From assembly GCF_902713425.1 (NCBI RefSeq), contig NC_081195.1, positions 68,769,382-68,833,381 on the forward strand: DNA of 64,000 bases. The letters are read 5' to 3'. Positions 1-11,554 of this stretch are shown in pieces. Below the pieces are notes generated by a model. It worked only from the letters and a program-made list of their open reading frames with translations, made no database searches and had not been told where the DNA came from. Within the stretch, counting starts at the first letter, position 1. Every line of letters starts with the position of its first letter. This stretch comes from Acipenser ruthenus. Taxonomy: Eukaryota; Chordata; Actinopteri; Acipenseriformes; Acipenseridae. A program made the translations under genes and the position numbers.

Positions 1-187
1 GGACAGCTATAGTATACACGTTCACATCATCATCCTTTAGAGCCTAGCCTAGGTATACAGCAGTACAGTTACACAGGCTTTTTCTTTTGTACTGTCCCTT
101 TACCTAAAATGTTCTTATGCCTAAGTTCAGAAGCTGCTCTTCAGTTTTCGTTGGCAGGCATCAGTGGACAGCTGAAGGTCTTTGTGT

Positions 188-377
188 GTGTCAGTGACTG
201 TGTGCCATTCCACTCAGCACCCTTGGTTTAACATCTCATCCACAGTATGGAGCACAAGGAGGTCAAGTGACTTGCTCAGGGTCACACAGTGAGTCAGTCA
301 GTGGCAGAGGTGGGATTAGAACCAGTGACTTTGTGGGTACAAGCCCTGGACTTTAACCACTGGACCACACTGCCTCC
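188..377 (-). mobile_element. CORE-SINE fragment with tRNA-like head
   Basis: On the minus strand: head GGAGGCAGTGTGGTCCAGTG, a B-box-like GGTTCTAATCC, then CTGTGTGACCCTGAGCAAGT, the MIR-like core. Its head matches the unit of the array at 6.6-10.7 kb. Confidence 0.8.
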
Positions 378-1696
378 TTGGCTGTATCTTCCTGCTGTAA
401 TGCTGTCAATGCAGAGTGGGTGTTCACTAGATGGCACAGATTCTACATTTAAGGAATGTTTTTTTAAGGACTCTTTTAATGGTGCTAATATACATAGAGT
501 GCTTCTAGGTTAAATAACACTTGAAAATAAGAATGAACTGATAAGCCCTCTTTGAAAGGGTTGGGTTGATGAATGAATCCCTGTGGGCTTTTGAAAACAG
601 GTCCTTGTCATGTTTCCTCACAATCACATCAGCAGTTCTCAGGTCATGCTGAACGCCCCCCCTAGCAGCTGTTCCCCTGTTTGTCTAGCTGTAGTCCAGC
701 ATGGTGCTGACAGTGCCAGGGTACAGCAGCACTGTGTGGATACAGATCATGTCAATTCCCTTTCACACTTCAGACAGCAGGAAGACTTGCCTTGCTTTAT
801 ATTATGCATGGGGTTATACTGAAGCTGTCATATTGAGCAGTGCTGTATATCATCTATGTTGTCATATTATTTAATATAGAATCTGTTTAATATGCTTTTT
901 TCACATAAACTGTAATCTGTTACCTCATTTGGTTACCTGTCTGAAAAGTGAACCATTACAGCTACACTGCTTACCAGCTATTCCAGCAAAACGTGCTTCT
1001 GAAATCACTCATCAGGCTGATTGTGGGGAAGCATGACAGTTTTAACAGGTAAGAAATGAAATATTAGAAACATGCAGAGGATCCATAGTATTGTAATAGA
1101 AAAGCAATAACCTTCAGTGTTGAACTACAGGAGTGACCTTTGAAAGAACGGAAGAACATTACTGCCCTCTGGTGGTTAAATTAATTCAACCACTATCAAA
1201 GATTGAAGAGACAGGTCTGTGCCCCCTTGCCAAAACCAATGCAAGGCTGACACTGTCCCTACTACATTGTGTCTTCTTGTAAATAACACATTAGTATTTT
1301 CCTTCTGTTTTAGGAATGTTAAATTCATAATAAAATAATAAACTGTTTATTGGGCATGTAACATACTGGGGTAGGCATGACCCTCAAAGAGACAGGCTTA
1401 CAGCAGAATGGAAGTAACGTTTGGTCACTGAATGTGGCACAGGATGTGTAGAAACACCACTACAAAATGTGACGCACATTGTGAAAGAGGAAATTGAAAA
1501 CAGCTTTGCATTCCTTATCATATCAGTGCCTGTGTCTCTGTAAACAACACAGGCAGACAGAATGCAGCCACTGAGATATAATCAAGTTATAAAAGATAAT
1601 ATTTTTGTGTGGTCATATTTTCCAGAATTTAGTCTGAGGCTCAATCTTTACCTGTGGGGTCTTTGAACCTCACAGCCTCCCAAAACATCCCTGATC
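378..1696. other. Intergenic, nothing recognised
   Basis: AT-rich sequence with only short spurious frames; no repeat family or RNA gene recognised. Confidence 0.5.
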
Positions 1697-1925
1697 CTCC
1701 CTGCCTCCCTGCCTGCCTCTCTGCCTCCCTGCCTGCCTCCCTGCCTCCGTGCCTGCCTCCCTCCCTCCCTCCCTGCCTGCCTCCCTCCCTCCCTCCCTGC
1801 CTCCCTGCTTGCCTCCCTGCCCCTCTGCCTCCCTGCCTCCCTGCCTCCCTCCCTCCCTGCCTCCCTGCCTCCCTGCCTCCCTCCCTCCCTGCCTCCCTGC
1901 CTCCCTGCCTCCCTGCCTTTCTGCC
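1697..1925. repeat. CCTG/CCTS-rich low-complexity array
   Basis: Irregular CTGCCTCC and CTCC units on the plus strand, purine-only repeats on the other. It creates Pro/Leu/Ser-rich and Arg/Gly/Glu-rich false ORFs on the two strands. Confidence 0.95.
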
Positions 1926-2493
1926 TGCTTGGTTGTCCCTGCAGCTTGGCGTTAGTGACAGCTACATCAGCCTGGCTCAGAGTGGACAGGAGACGAAGCC
2001 AAGTGCCTTTATAAAGCAGGAATGGTGACAGGTCCAGTGGAAAAGACGCTGAGATAAATATATCGTTGGAAGACAGCGCCTGTCTGCGTATGAAGGCTGT
2101 GCTGATTTGCTTGTGGAATCTGTTCTCAGGGGGAGTGTCTGCGCAGACCTTTATATTAATAAACATGGCAAGCCATTGGAAATCAATGCATACTGCGGTA
2201 TGCTTTTAAAAGGGCTGTAACATTAATGTGGAGTGAAACTGAAAACTGGAGTAAACACTTTGAAAATCTGTCTCAGATTTATTTTATCACCTAGCAGACC
2301 ATACTGGAATGGGACAGAGTGTCCCCCTTGCACTGCTGGATCTGGAAATAGACTGCCCTGGAATAGACGAGAGTGTGCTCATTAGCATGGACCCACAACT
2401 GAGTCCTGTGCAGCAGGTATTAGGATCACATCTGACCACACACAGAAGTCACTAAACTAACTATCGTAGGCGTTCAAAGGGACAGGCTTTCCC

Positions 2494-2722
2494 TTATAAA
2501 AGTCTCTCATAGCAAAAGCATTGCAAGGTGTAATAAAGCACACTGAGGCATGGTAAATCACAGCGAAGCATTGTAAAGCACAGTGAGGAATGGTAAAACA
2601 TTAAAACAAAACATGGCAAAATAGGGTAAACTATGGCAAATGCATAGTGTATGACCATCAGGAAAGCATGGGAAAACTGCAAAAATATCATACCAAAATA
2701 ACATGGTACATTTTTAGAAAGG
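2494..2722. repeat. Palindromic dispersed repeat, copy 1
   Basis: Strings of AGCATGGTAAA and CATAGCAAA words; related to 63300-63525 in this window. Likely a non-autonomous DNA element with imperfect inverted ends; family unknown. Confidence 0.55.
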
Positions 2723-2826
2723 GTTATAGTTTGGCTGCCCATATAAAATAATGCTACAGTGCCACCCAGAACGCCCTGGCTCTGGTTTCCTGTAAAGTAG
2801 TAAGCTACATACAGCAGTGTACTCGA

Positions 2827-5031
2827 CCCATGGTTCCCAACCTGGGGTGCGCGGACCCCTTAGGGTAGCGCCAAACGTGACAGGGGGTTCGCCGGGCTCG
2901 GCCCATTGTGAGGTCAGATGATTTAAGTCATTGCATTTTATTCTGGCCGAACCCGTGCCTGGAACGCTCTTCAGCATTAATTAATGAGTGGGGAGTGGTC
3001 CGGTAAAATGTTGCTCTGTTAAACGTTTTCTGTCCGACCCCCTGCCAACCGAACACGCCATTCTGCTTATGAATTATGAATGACCTTGTAATGCATAATT
3101 CATGAGCAGTCACGAGCCTAACGTGCGTGATGCGTTCGCAGAGAAGGAAACGGAAAGTAACGACGATTATAGTCTCTGAAGAAGTATTTGGAATTTGAGC
3201 GGGTTTTTTGTTTTATTTCATATTTATATTGAACGTCTCAAATACAAAATGTCTAAGCGTTGTGCAACCGAACGATCTCAATGTGTTATCTGTGGTGAAA
3301 TACTTGCAAATGACAGCATGAAGCCGAGCAAATTAAAAAGCACCAGGAAACCAAACACCCGGAATATGTAAGTAAAGATCGGGACTACTTTAGAAAGAAA
3401 GAAATTGCCATTGCAAACAAACCAATTAGTAGAAGGCTGTTCTTGAAAAGGTAGGGAGCGATGCCCAAGCCACAGACAGAAGCGTGTTTTCGCTGCTCAC
3501 TTTTAATTGCAAAAATAAAAAATAAAATAAAAATTGCAAAAAAAAATAACACTGTCGTTGAAGAGCTGATCGAACCAGCTTGTATTTACATGGCCGAGAA
3601 AATGTGTGGACCGTAAATGGCAAGTAAGGTTAAAACGATTCCATTATCGGACAATGAAAGACAGGATCAACAAAATGGCCGCAAACTAAAACACTTGTAC
3701 AACACTTACAGATGACACAATTTACTATCCGGCTGAATGAAACCACCACAGATGAGGCGGGCCTACTCGTGTATGTGCGGCACAGGGGGGGACAAATTTG
3801 GCAGGGGGCGAAATTTGCCATGACACCGCCGTATGAAAACCTCGTTGCATGTTGATCTGGTGGAGCAGCCGCTATGATGGGAAAAATAAGGGCTTCAATA
3901 GTCGCTTAAAACAGAAAGCTCCTAACTATTTCATTGTATGATTCATCGCCAGGCACTGGCAGGTAAACATCTCTTTGAGGACCTCAATGAAACGCTGAGC
4001 ACAGTAGTTACAATAAACTACATTAAAGGTCAGTCACTGGACTCTGCAGAGATGTGGAAGAGGAAGCTCACCAAACGCGCCTGATTCACAGCGACCTGCC
4101 ATGGCTTTAGTGTTAGTTCGTTTTGTTGAAGTCAAAGAAAAGGTCCAAACGTTTTTAGAACTACACAAATGTGCTTTATGACTCAGCTAACTGAAAGGTT
4201 TCTAATTAAAACTGCGTACCTAGTAGACATTTTTAGTCTTTGCAATGAAACAAATCAAAGGTTACAAGGGGCCTAGACGAACATACTGCAATGCAAGGAA
4301 GCAACTGATGCCTTTACTCGAAAACTGGACTTAGGAATTGCCAAACTTGAGAAAGGAGACCTCACTCAGTTTCATTGTGATGTTTGTCAACCACATGAAA
4401 GCGCTTCTAAAGGAACTCCAATCAAGGTTCTCAGACGTGGAAGACCGTTTCTAAAGATATATGGGTGCTGGATCCTTTTCTAGCAAAATTAGAGGAAGTG
4501 GCATACCTGAATTGTGAAGATGAATTTACAGATCTTTAAGAAAATTCACAATGCAAACGATACTGTCAGGAGTATGGCTACCAAAGATTCTGGCTTGCTA
4601 AGGGAGCAAATGTTGCACCCAAATAACTGCATGCAACCACTAGAATCCGTCTCCCGTTTGTAACCACATGCCTGTCCAAGACTGCATTCAGTGCCCTGGT
4701 GAGCATCAAAACCAAGCTCGCAACACAGTAGATGTGCACAGTGATTTTCCACTTGCTGTTACAAATGTAACGCCAGACATCATGACGCTTGTAAATATCT
4801 TCAAGCTCAGGGCTCTCAATAACGGCAACGGGACAGGTCTGTGTAACTGTCATGCGTGCACTTCTACACTGTTGTTTATATTCTGTAGATATATATGTAT
4901 ATAATGTGTAATTTACAGTATATAGCCTATACTGTAAGTAGGTTACTGCGTGTGAATATACAATGCGGGGGGGCAGAGTGTATGCAGTGTGCATAAGGGG
5001 GGGCTCCAGCCCAAAAAGGTTGAGAATCGCT
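2827..5031 (+). mobile_element. Decayed hAT transposon with BED-finger transposase
   Basis: About 2.2 kb flanked by an 8-bp duplication with one mismatch (GTACTCGA 2819-2826, GTACTAGA 5032-5039). The ends carry the hAT words GGTTCCCAACC and, inverted, GGTTGAGAATC. A reading frame from 3249 starts MSKRCATERSQCVICGEILA, a BED-type zinc finger like ZBED/SCAND3 relatives; later pieces (TTTDEAGLLVYVRH, MMGKNKGFNSRLKQ, AFSALVSIKTKLA) follow family order. Stops and frameshifts throughout make it inactive. Confidence 0.85.
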
Positions 5032-5399
5032 GTACTAGACGACGCTACACTATTTTTGAAAGGTACAATAGGATTTTGGGCTCTGGAGTTTGTAAACCTT
5101 TCTCTACTTTACACCGCCCCCTAGCGTTCAATACAAAACAAGCAGGGGAGTGAGGACGGCTTGTTTTGTGTTGAATGAAGGATTTTGTATACAGGGCAGC
5201 TAGTGCTAGTTACCTCTAACTGCGTACCGGTATTTGAAATGAAAGAGCTCCGTGTACTTTTCATTGAATTAAAAATTTAATTTCATTTGTAATTCCTTCC
5301 TGCAAAAAATAAAAATAAATAACATTTAACTTTTTAGAATTGACACCGTTTCACGGATACTGTCGACTGTGAATTGAGATTTATTGATAAAGTTATAGG

Positions 5400-5402
<3 letters not shown>

Positions 5403-5449
<47 letters not shown>

Positions 5450-5450
5450 T
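5403..5450. repeat. (TTA)n microsatellite
   Basis: About 16 ATT repeats directly left of the inverted repeat. Confidence 0.95.
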
Positions 5451-5571
5451 ATGTTTTTAAAATAACTAAATTAATAAATACATGTCGAAATAAATAAATA
5501 CAAATAAATGTCCTTATATGTATTTATTTATTTCGACATGTATTTATTAATTTAGTTATTTTAAAAACATA
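5450..5571. repeat. Near-perfect 53-bp inverted repeat (hairpin)
   Basis: Arms 5450-5502 and 5519-5571 are exact reverse complements, around a 16-nt centre that itself mostly pairs. The sequence is AT-rich with one CG per arm (ATGTCGAAAT). It could be a foldback MITE. Confidence 0.95.
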
Positions 5572-5778
5572 TATATATATATTTTTTTTTTTTTCATGTT
5601 GGCACATGAAAAAGGCTACATTTAATACTTTCACTGTTCTGGGGGGGGGGTCAGTCTTTTGTTAATTGTCTTTAAAATATTATACTTGTTTTAATACATA
5701 TTATTAAACATTGTGTTTAAAACAATATAAACCGCCAGATTTCTAGGACAATCGATCTGGAAAAAACAAAAACTGCAT

Positions 5779-5850
5779 CTCCCCGTCGGGGAATTGAACC
5801 CCGGTCTCCCGCGTGACAGGCGGGGATACTGACCACTATACTAACGAGGA
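5779..5850 (-). tRNA. tRNA-Asp (anticodon GTC)
   Basis: A 72-nt cloverleaf starting TCCTCGTTAGTATAGTGGTC with anticodon loop CTGTCAC and T arm GGTTCAATTCC. The acceptor stem TCCTCGT/ACGGGGA pairs fully with one G-T wobble. A T-rich terminator follows on the minus strand at 5760-5770. CCA is not encoded, as normal in eukaryotes. Confidence 0.96.
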
Positions 5851-5871
5851 GTACCTGTAAGATTGCTTTAC

Positions 5872-6318
5872 TGTATGTCTTACATGTACTTGTTTATACC
5901 GCTAACCGGGTGTGGACTCTTGCAGATGGGTTGTAAGATATAATGCACTTCGCTTTTATAAATACGTGGTTTACCTTGTTCCGCGCTGGCGCCAGTGCTG
6001 TGCCGCTGTGCTTTAAAATCCCCGCCGCACTCGTGTTCCTTTTTTAGCCGGCAGGTGGCGCGCCATACTACATTTCTGCATCACAGCTAAACAAGCGCAC
6101 AAGAGCGAGCAGGGAGCCATTTCATGGAGTGGCGTGAGCGGGTGGTGTTTCTTTTTACAAGTGTGAAGATGAAAAGCACTTGTCTTATAATCGTTGTATT
6201 ATTATTTGTAGTGTTCGTCCATATTTTATTTTTTATTCTAGTACCCTGTTTATACATTAATCTTACCCACGTTTACACACCAAGCTATTCTATAGATTGA
6301 GGGAAGTGACTCGGGTAA
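5872..6318. other. Spacer between the two tRNA genes
   Basis: It holds a GC-rich stretch (GCGCTGGCGCCAGTGC, a near-palindrome at about 5983) but no recognisable gene. This is the shared 5' side of tRNA-Asp (minus) and tRNA-Trp (plus), so it may carry their upstream signals. Confidence 0.4.
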
Positions 6319-6390
6319 GACCTCGTGGCGCAACGGTAGCGCGTCTGACTCCAGATCAGAAGGCTGCGTGTTCGAATCACGTCGGGGTCA
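6319..6390 (+). tRNA. tRNA-Trp (anticodon CCA)
   Basis: A 72-nt cloverleaf starting GACCTCGTGGCGCAACGGTA, with CTCCAGA in the anticodon loop and GTTCGAATC as B box, nearly identical to human tRNA-Trp. A run of T follows from 6394 as Pol III terminator. Confidence 0.97.
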
Positions 6391-6620
6391 TCGTTTTTTT
6401 TTTATTAGTAAAAAAAAAGAAATACATATAACATTCCATTTTTTGTTTACATTTTGTTTTCATCATGTAAATTGAAAAAGTCTAGAGCTTAGTTTTATTA
6501 GTGTGTCAGCATACATGACTTATTTGTTACACCATACACTAACTAGTCAACCGTCACACACCTGGCCTCATCGGGAGACTGCAGGCAGTTTGGACGGGTG
6601 AGCGCTGAGGGCTGGGACTC

Positions 6621-9600
6621 GGGAGGGAGGCAGTGTGGTCTAGTGGTTAGAGCTGAGGGAGGCAGTGTGGTCTAGTGGTTAGAGTTGAGGGAGGCAGTGT
6701 GGTCTAGTGGTTAGAGTTGAGGGAGGCAGTGTGGTCTAGTGGTTAGAGCTGAGGGAGGCAGTGTGGTCTAGTGGTTAGAGCTGAGGGAGGCAGTGTGGTT
6801 TAGTGGTTAGAGCTGAGGGAGGCAGTGTGGTTTAGTGGTTAGAGCTGATGGAGGCAGTGTGGTTTAGTGGTTAGAGCTGAGGGAGGCAGTGTGGTCTGGA
6901 GTGAGAGCTGAGGGAGACAGTGTGGTTTAGTGGTTAGAGCTGAGGGAGACAGTGTGGTTTAGTGGTTAGAGCTGAGGGAGGCAGTGTGGTCTAGTGGTTA
7001 GAGCTGAGGGAGGCAGTGTGGTTTAGTGGTTAGAGCTGAGGGAGGCAGTGTGGTTTAGTGGTTAGAGCTGAGGGAGGCAGTGTGGTTTAGTGGTTAGAGC
7101 TGAAGGAGGCAGTGTGGTCTAGTGGTTAGAGCTGAGGGAGGCAGTGTGGTTTAGTGGTTAGAGCTGAGGGAGGCAGTGTGGTCTAGTGGTTAGAGCTGAG
7201 GGAGGCAGTGTGGTTTAGTGGTTAGAGCTGAGGGAGGCAGTGTGGTCTAGTGGTTAGAGCTGAGGGAGGCAGTGTGGTTTAGTGGTTAGAGCTGAGGGAG
7301 ACAGTGTGGTTTAGTGGTTAGAGCTGAGGGAGGCAGTGTGGTTTAGTGGTTAGAGCTGAGGGAAGCAGTGTGGTTTAGTGGTTAGAGCTGAGGGAGGCAG
7401 TGTGGTCTGGGGTGAGAGCTGAGGGAGGCAGTGTGGTTTAGTGGTTAGAGCTGAGGGAGACAGTGTGGTCTAGTGGTTAGAGCTGAGGGAGGCAGTGTGG
7501 TCTGGGGTGAGAGCTGAGGGAGGCAGTGTGGTCTAGTGGTTAGAGCTGAGGGAGGCAGTGTGGTTTAGTGGTTAGAGCTGAGGGAGGCAGTGTGGTCTGG
7601 GGTGAGAGCTGAGGGAGGCAGTGTGGTCTAGTGGTTAGAGCTGAGGGAGGCAGTGTGGTTTAGTGGTTAGAGCTGAGGGAGGGAGGCAGTGTGGTCTGGG
7701 GTGAGAGCTGAGGGAGGCAGTGTGGTCTGGGGTGAGAGCTGAGGGAGGCAGTGTGGTCTAGTGGTTAGAGCTGAGGGAGGCAGTGTGGTTTAGTGGTTAG
7801 AGCTGAGGGAGGCAGTGTGGTCTGGGGTGAGAGCTGAGGGAGGCAGTGTGGTCTGGGGTGAGAGCTGAGGGAGGCAGTGTGGTTTAGTGGTGAGAGCTGA
7901 GGGAGGCAGTGTGGTTTAGTGGTTAGAGCTGAGGGAGACAGTGTGGTTTAGTGGTTAGAGCTGAGGGAGGCAGTGTGGTCTAGTGGTTAGAGCTGAGGGA
8001 GGGAGGCAGTGTGGTCTAGTGGTTAGAGCTGAGGGAGGCAGTGTGGTCTGGGGTGAGAGCTGAGGGAGGCAGTGTGGTCTGGGGTGAGAGCTGAGGGAGA
8101 CAGTGTGGTCTAGTGGTTAGAGCTGAGGGAGACAGTGTGGTCTAGTGGTTAGAGCTGAGGGAGGGAGGCAGTGTGGTCTAGTGGTTAGAGCTGAGGGAGG
8201 CAGTGTGGTCTAGTGGTTAGAGCTGAGGGAGGGAGGCAGTGTGGTCTAGTGGTTAGAGCTGAGGGAGGCAGTGTGGTCTGGGGTGAGAGCTGAGGGAGGC
8301 AGTGTGGTCTAGTGGTTAGAGCTGAGGGAGGGAGGCAGTGTGGTCTAGTGGTTAGAGCTGAGGGAGGCAGTGTGGTCTGGGGTGAGAGCTGAGGGAGGCA
8401 GTGTGGTCTGGGGTGAGAGCTGAGGGAGACAGTGTGGTCTAGTGGTTAGAGCTGAGGGAGACAGTGTGGTCTAGTGGTTAGAGCTGAGGGAGGGAGGCAG
8501 TGTGGTCTAGTGGTTAGAGCTGAGGGAGGCAGTGTGGTCTAGTGGTTAGAGCTGAGGGAGGCAGTGTGGTCTAGTGGTTAGAGCTGAGGGAGGCAGTGTG
8601 GTCTAGTGGTTAGAGCTGAGGGAGGCAGTGTGGTTTAGTGGTTAGAGCTGAGGGAGACAGTGTGGTCTAGTGGTTAGAGCTGAGGGAGGCAGTGTGGTCT
8701 GGGGTGAGAGCTGAGGGAGGCAGTGTGGTCTAGTGGTTAGAGCTGAGGGAGGCAGTGTGGTTTAGTGGTTAGAGCTGAGGGAGGCAGTGTGGTCTGGGGT
8801 GAGAGCTGAGGGAGGCAGTGTGGTCTAGTGGTTAGAGCTGAGGGAGGCAGTGTGGTTTAGTGGTTAGAGCTGAGGGAGGGAGGCAGTGTGGTCTGGGGTG
8901 AGAGCTGAGGGAGGCAGTGTGGTCTGGGGTGAGAGCTGAGGGAGGCAGTGTGGTCTAGTGGTTAGAGCTGAGGGAGGCAGTGTGGTTTAGTGGTTAGAGC
9001 TGAGGGAGGCAGTGTGGTCTGGGGTGAGAGCTGAGGGAGGCAGTGTGGTCTGGGGTGAGAGCTGAGGGAGGCAGTGTGGTTTAGTGGTGAGAGCTGAGGG
9101 AGGCAGTGTGGTTTAGTGGTTAGAGCTGAGGGAGACAGTGTGGTTTAGTGGTTAGAGCTGAGGGAGGCAGTGTGGTCTAGTGGTTAGAGCTGAGGGAGGG
9201 AGGCAGTGTGGTCTAGTGGTTAGAGCTGAGGGAGGCAGTGTGGTCTGGGGTGAGAGCTGAGGGAGGCAGTGTGGTCTGGGGTGAGAGCTGAGGGAGACAG
9301 TGTGGTCTAGTGGTTAGAGCTGAGGGAGACAGTGTGGTCTAGTGGTTAGAGCTGAGGGAGGGAGGCAGTGTGGTCTAGTGGTTAGAGCTGAGGGAGGCAG
9401 TGTGGTCTAGTGGTTAGAGCTGAGGGAGGGAGGCAGTGTGGTCTAGTGGTTAGAGCTGAGGGAGGCAGTGTGGTCTGGGGTGAGAGCTGAGGGAGGCAGT
9501 GTGGTCTAGTGGTTAGAGCTGAGGGAGGGAGGCAGTGTGGTCTAGTGGTTAGAGCTGAGGGAGGCAGTGTGGTCTGGGGTGAGAGCTGAGGGAGGCAGTG

Positions 9601-10689
9601 TGGTCTGGGGTGAGAGCTGAGGGAGACAGTGTGGTCTAGTGGTTAGAGCTGAGGGAGACAGTGTGGTCTAGTGGTTAGAGCTGAGGGAGGGAGGCAGTGT
9701 GGTCTAGTGGTTAGAGCTGAGGGAGGCAGTGTGGTCTAGTGGTTAGAGCTGAGGGAGGCAGTGTGGTCTAGTGGTTAGAGCTGAGGGAGGCAGTGTGGTC
9801 TATTGGTTAGAGCTGAGGGAGGGAGGCAGTGTGGTCTAGTGGTTAGAGCTGAGGGAGGCAGTGTGGTCTAGTGGTTAGAGCTGAGGGAGGCAGTGTGGTC
9901 TAGTGGTTAGAGCTGAGGGAGACAGTGTGGTCTAGTGGTTAGAGCTGAGGGAGGGAGGCAGTGTGGTCTAGTGGTTAGAGCTGAGGGAGGCAGTGTGGTC
10001 TAGTGGTTAGAGCTGAGGGAGGCAGTGTGGTCTAGTGGTTAGAGCTGAGGGAGGCAGTGTGGTCTGGGGTGAGAGCTGAGGGAGGCAGTGTGGTTTAGTG
10101 GTTAGAGCTGAGGGAGGCAGTGTGGTCTGGGGTGAGAGCTGAGGGAGGCAGTGTGGTTTAGTGGTTAGAGCTGAGGGAGGCAGTGTGGTCTGGGGTGAGA
10201 GCTGAGGGAGGCAGTGTGGTTTAGTGGTTAGAGCTGAGGGAGGCAGTGTGGTCTGGGGTGAGAGCTGAGGGAGGCAGTGTGGTTTAGTGGTTAGAGCTGA
10301 GGGAGGCAGTGTGGTCTGGGGTGAGAGCTGAGGGAGGCAGTGTGGTTTAGTGGTTAGAGCTGAGGGAGGCAGTGTGGTCTGGGGTGAGAGCTGAGGGAGG
10401 CAGTGTGGTCTAGTGGTTAGAGCTGAGGGAGGCAGTGTGGTTTAGTGGTTAGAGCTGAGGGAGGCAGTGTGGTCTAGTGGTTAGAGCTGAGGGAGACAGT
10501 GTGGTCTAGTGGTTAGAGCTGAGGGAGGGAGGCAGTGTGGTCTAGTGGTTAGAGCCGAGGGAGGCAGTGTGGTCTAGTGGTTAGAGCCGAGGGAGGCAGT
10601 GTGGTCTAGTGGTTAGAGCCGAGGGAGGCAGTGTGGTCTAGTGGTTAGAGCTGAGGGAGGCAGTGTGGTTTAGTGGTTAGAGCTGAGGG
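6621..10689 (+). repeat. 4.07-kb array of a 32-bp SINE-head unit (about 127 copies)
   Basis: Unit GGCAGTGTGGTCTAGTGGTT plus AGAGCTGAGGGA. Main variants are TCTAGTGGTT and TTTAGTGGTT (32 bp), TCTGGGGTGA (31 bp) and an extra GGGA (36 bp). The unit matches the tRNA-like head of the CORE-SINE at 188-377 and resembles the tRNA-Glu A-box region. A block of about 1197 bp is itself repeated in tandem (about 7430-8625 and 8627-9800). Confidence 0.95.
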
Positions 10690-10760
10690 TCTGACTTGAA
10701 ATTCTTTTTTTTTTTTTACAGGAATCATTTCGAGTTGTTATTAATCCCCCCACCCGACAC

Positions 10761-11026
10761 CAGGGGCCGGTTTTTCAAAACTTTTAATCTGGATAACAGG
10801 ATTTTTCATATTTTGTGTTCCAGATTTATTTTATCTGGATCGTTTTGACTGTTTTGTTGGGTTTTTTTTTCAGAAAATGTCATTGTTGGATTACTTGTAT
10901 CCACTTTACTAATAGTTACGCTTACAAAATTCGTTTTGTTTTTAAAGGAATCTCCATCACAAAATCTAGGATTACAAAATCCGGATCACTTGATCCAGAT
11001 TAGGTTTTGAAAGACCGGCCCCGGGT
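10761..11026. mobile_element. Short MITE upstream of TMPO
   Basis: 266 bp with terminal inverted repeats GGGGCCGGTTTTTCAAAAC and GTTTTGAAAGACCGGCCCC and a 5-bp target duplication GACAC (10756-10760, 11027-11031). No transposase; superfamily not assigned. Confidence 0.8.
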
Positions 11027-11099
11027 GACACTTTCTCTTTCAATCTCTATCTACTTCTCCAATTTCTTGCATTCTCGCGTCTCGTCTCCCTCCGTTTTT

Positions 11100-11230
11100 T
11101 TCTGCGGTACGGGCCAATAGTAAGTCTCCTTCAGCACCCGCGCCGCCCAATAGCGTTCGACTTTATTGTGCGGCGGGCCGCGGAGTCGGCCCCTTTCTCG
11201 TCGCGGTTGATAGTGGGCCGGGTCGTGCGT
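11100..11230 (+). promoter_or_regulatory. TMPO promoter with paired CCAAT boxes
   Basis: A GC-rich segment before exon 1 carries two direct CCAAT boxes at 11114 and 11147, 33 bp apart. That spacing is typical of NF-Y pairs in cell-cycle genes. No TATA box is obvious. The start site is inferred to lie around 11.2 kb. Confidence 0.5.
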
Positions 11231-11554
11231 GGCTGTTGTTTCTTGCTGGGGTGTTTTTTTTTATTCTACAAGACTACCCTGGACACTACACTTACACTTT
11301 ACACTCCTCATCCTCGCAGTTTGAAAACAAAAAATCAACAACGCCAAAGCGCCGAAAGAAAAGGGGAAAAAAACAAGAGGCATCTTGTGGAGTGAAGTCC
11401 TCACAAAGCGTTATTTTCTGCTGTGCGTTTTGATTTTTACAGCAGAAGAGGCGCCGCTACACGCTGTCCAGTGTGATCGCTGGTAGGACGAGCTCGTCGT
11501 ATTGTATTGTTCATAAGTGTTGGTACAACGACCACTAGTCGCACAGTGTTGGAA

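Noticed and set aside
1648-2166. 172-aa Arg/Gly-rich ORF
   Set aside because: Low-complexity product of the CCTG/CCTC repeat.
6621-10689. CRISPR-like or centromeric array
   Set aside because: Units are contiguous with no unique spacers, the host is a vertebrate, and the unit is a SINE head.
10815-11003. 62-aa ORF upstream of TMPO
   Set aside because: Lies entirely within a MITE with target duplications.
11507-11554. Upstream in-frame ATG extending TMPO by 16 aa
   Set aside because: The extra residues are not conserved, and the 11555 start matches the known LAP2 N-terminus.
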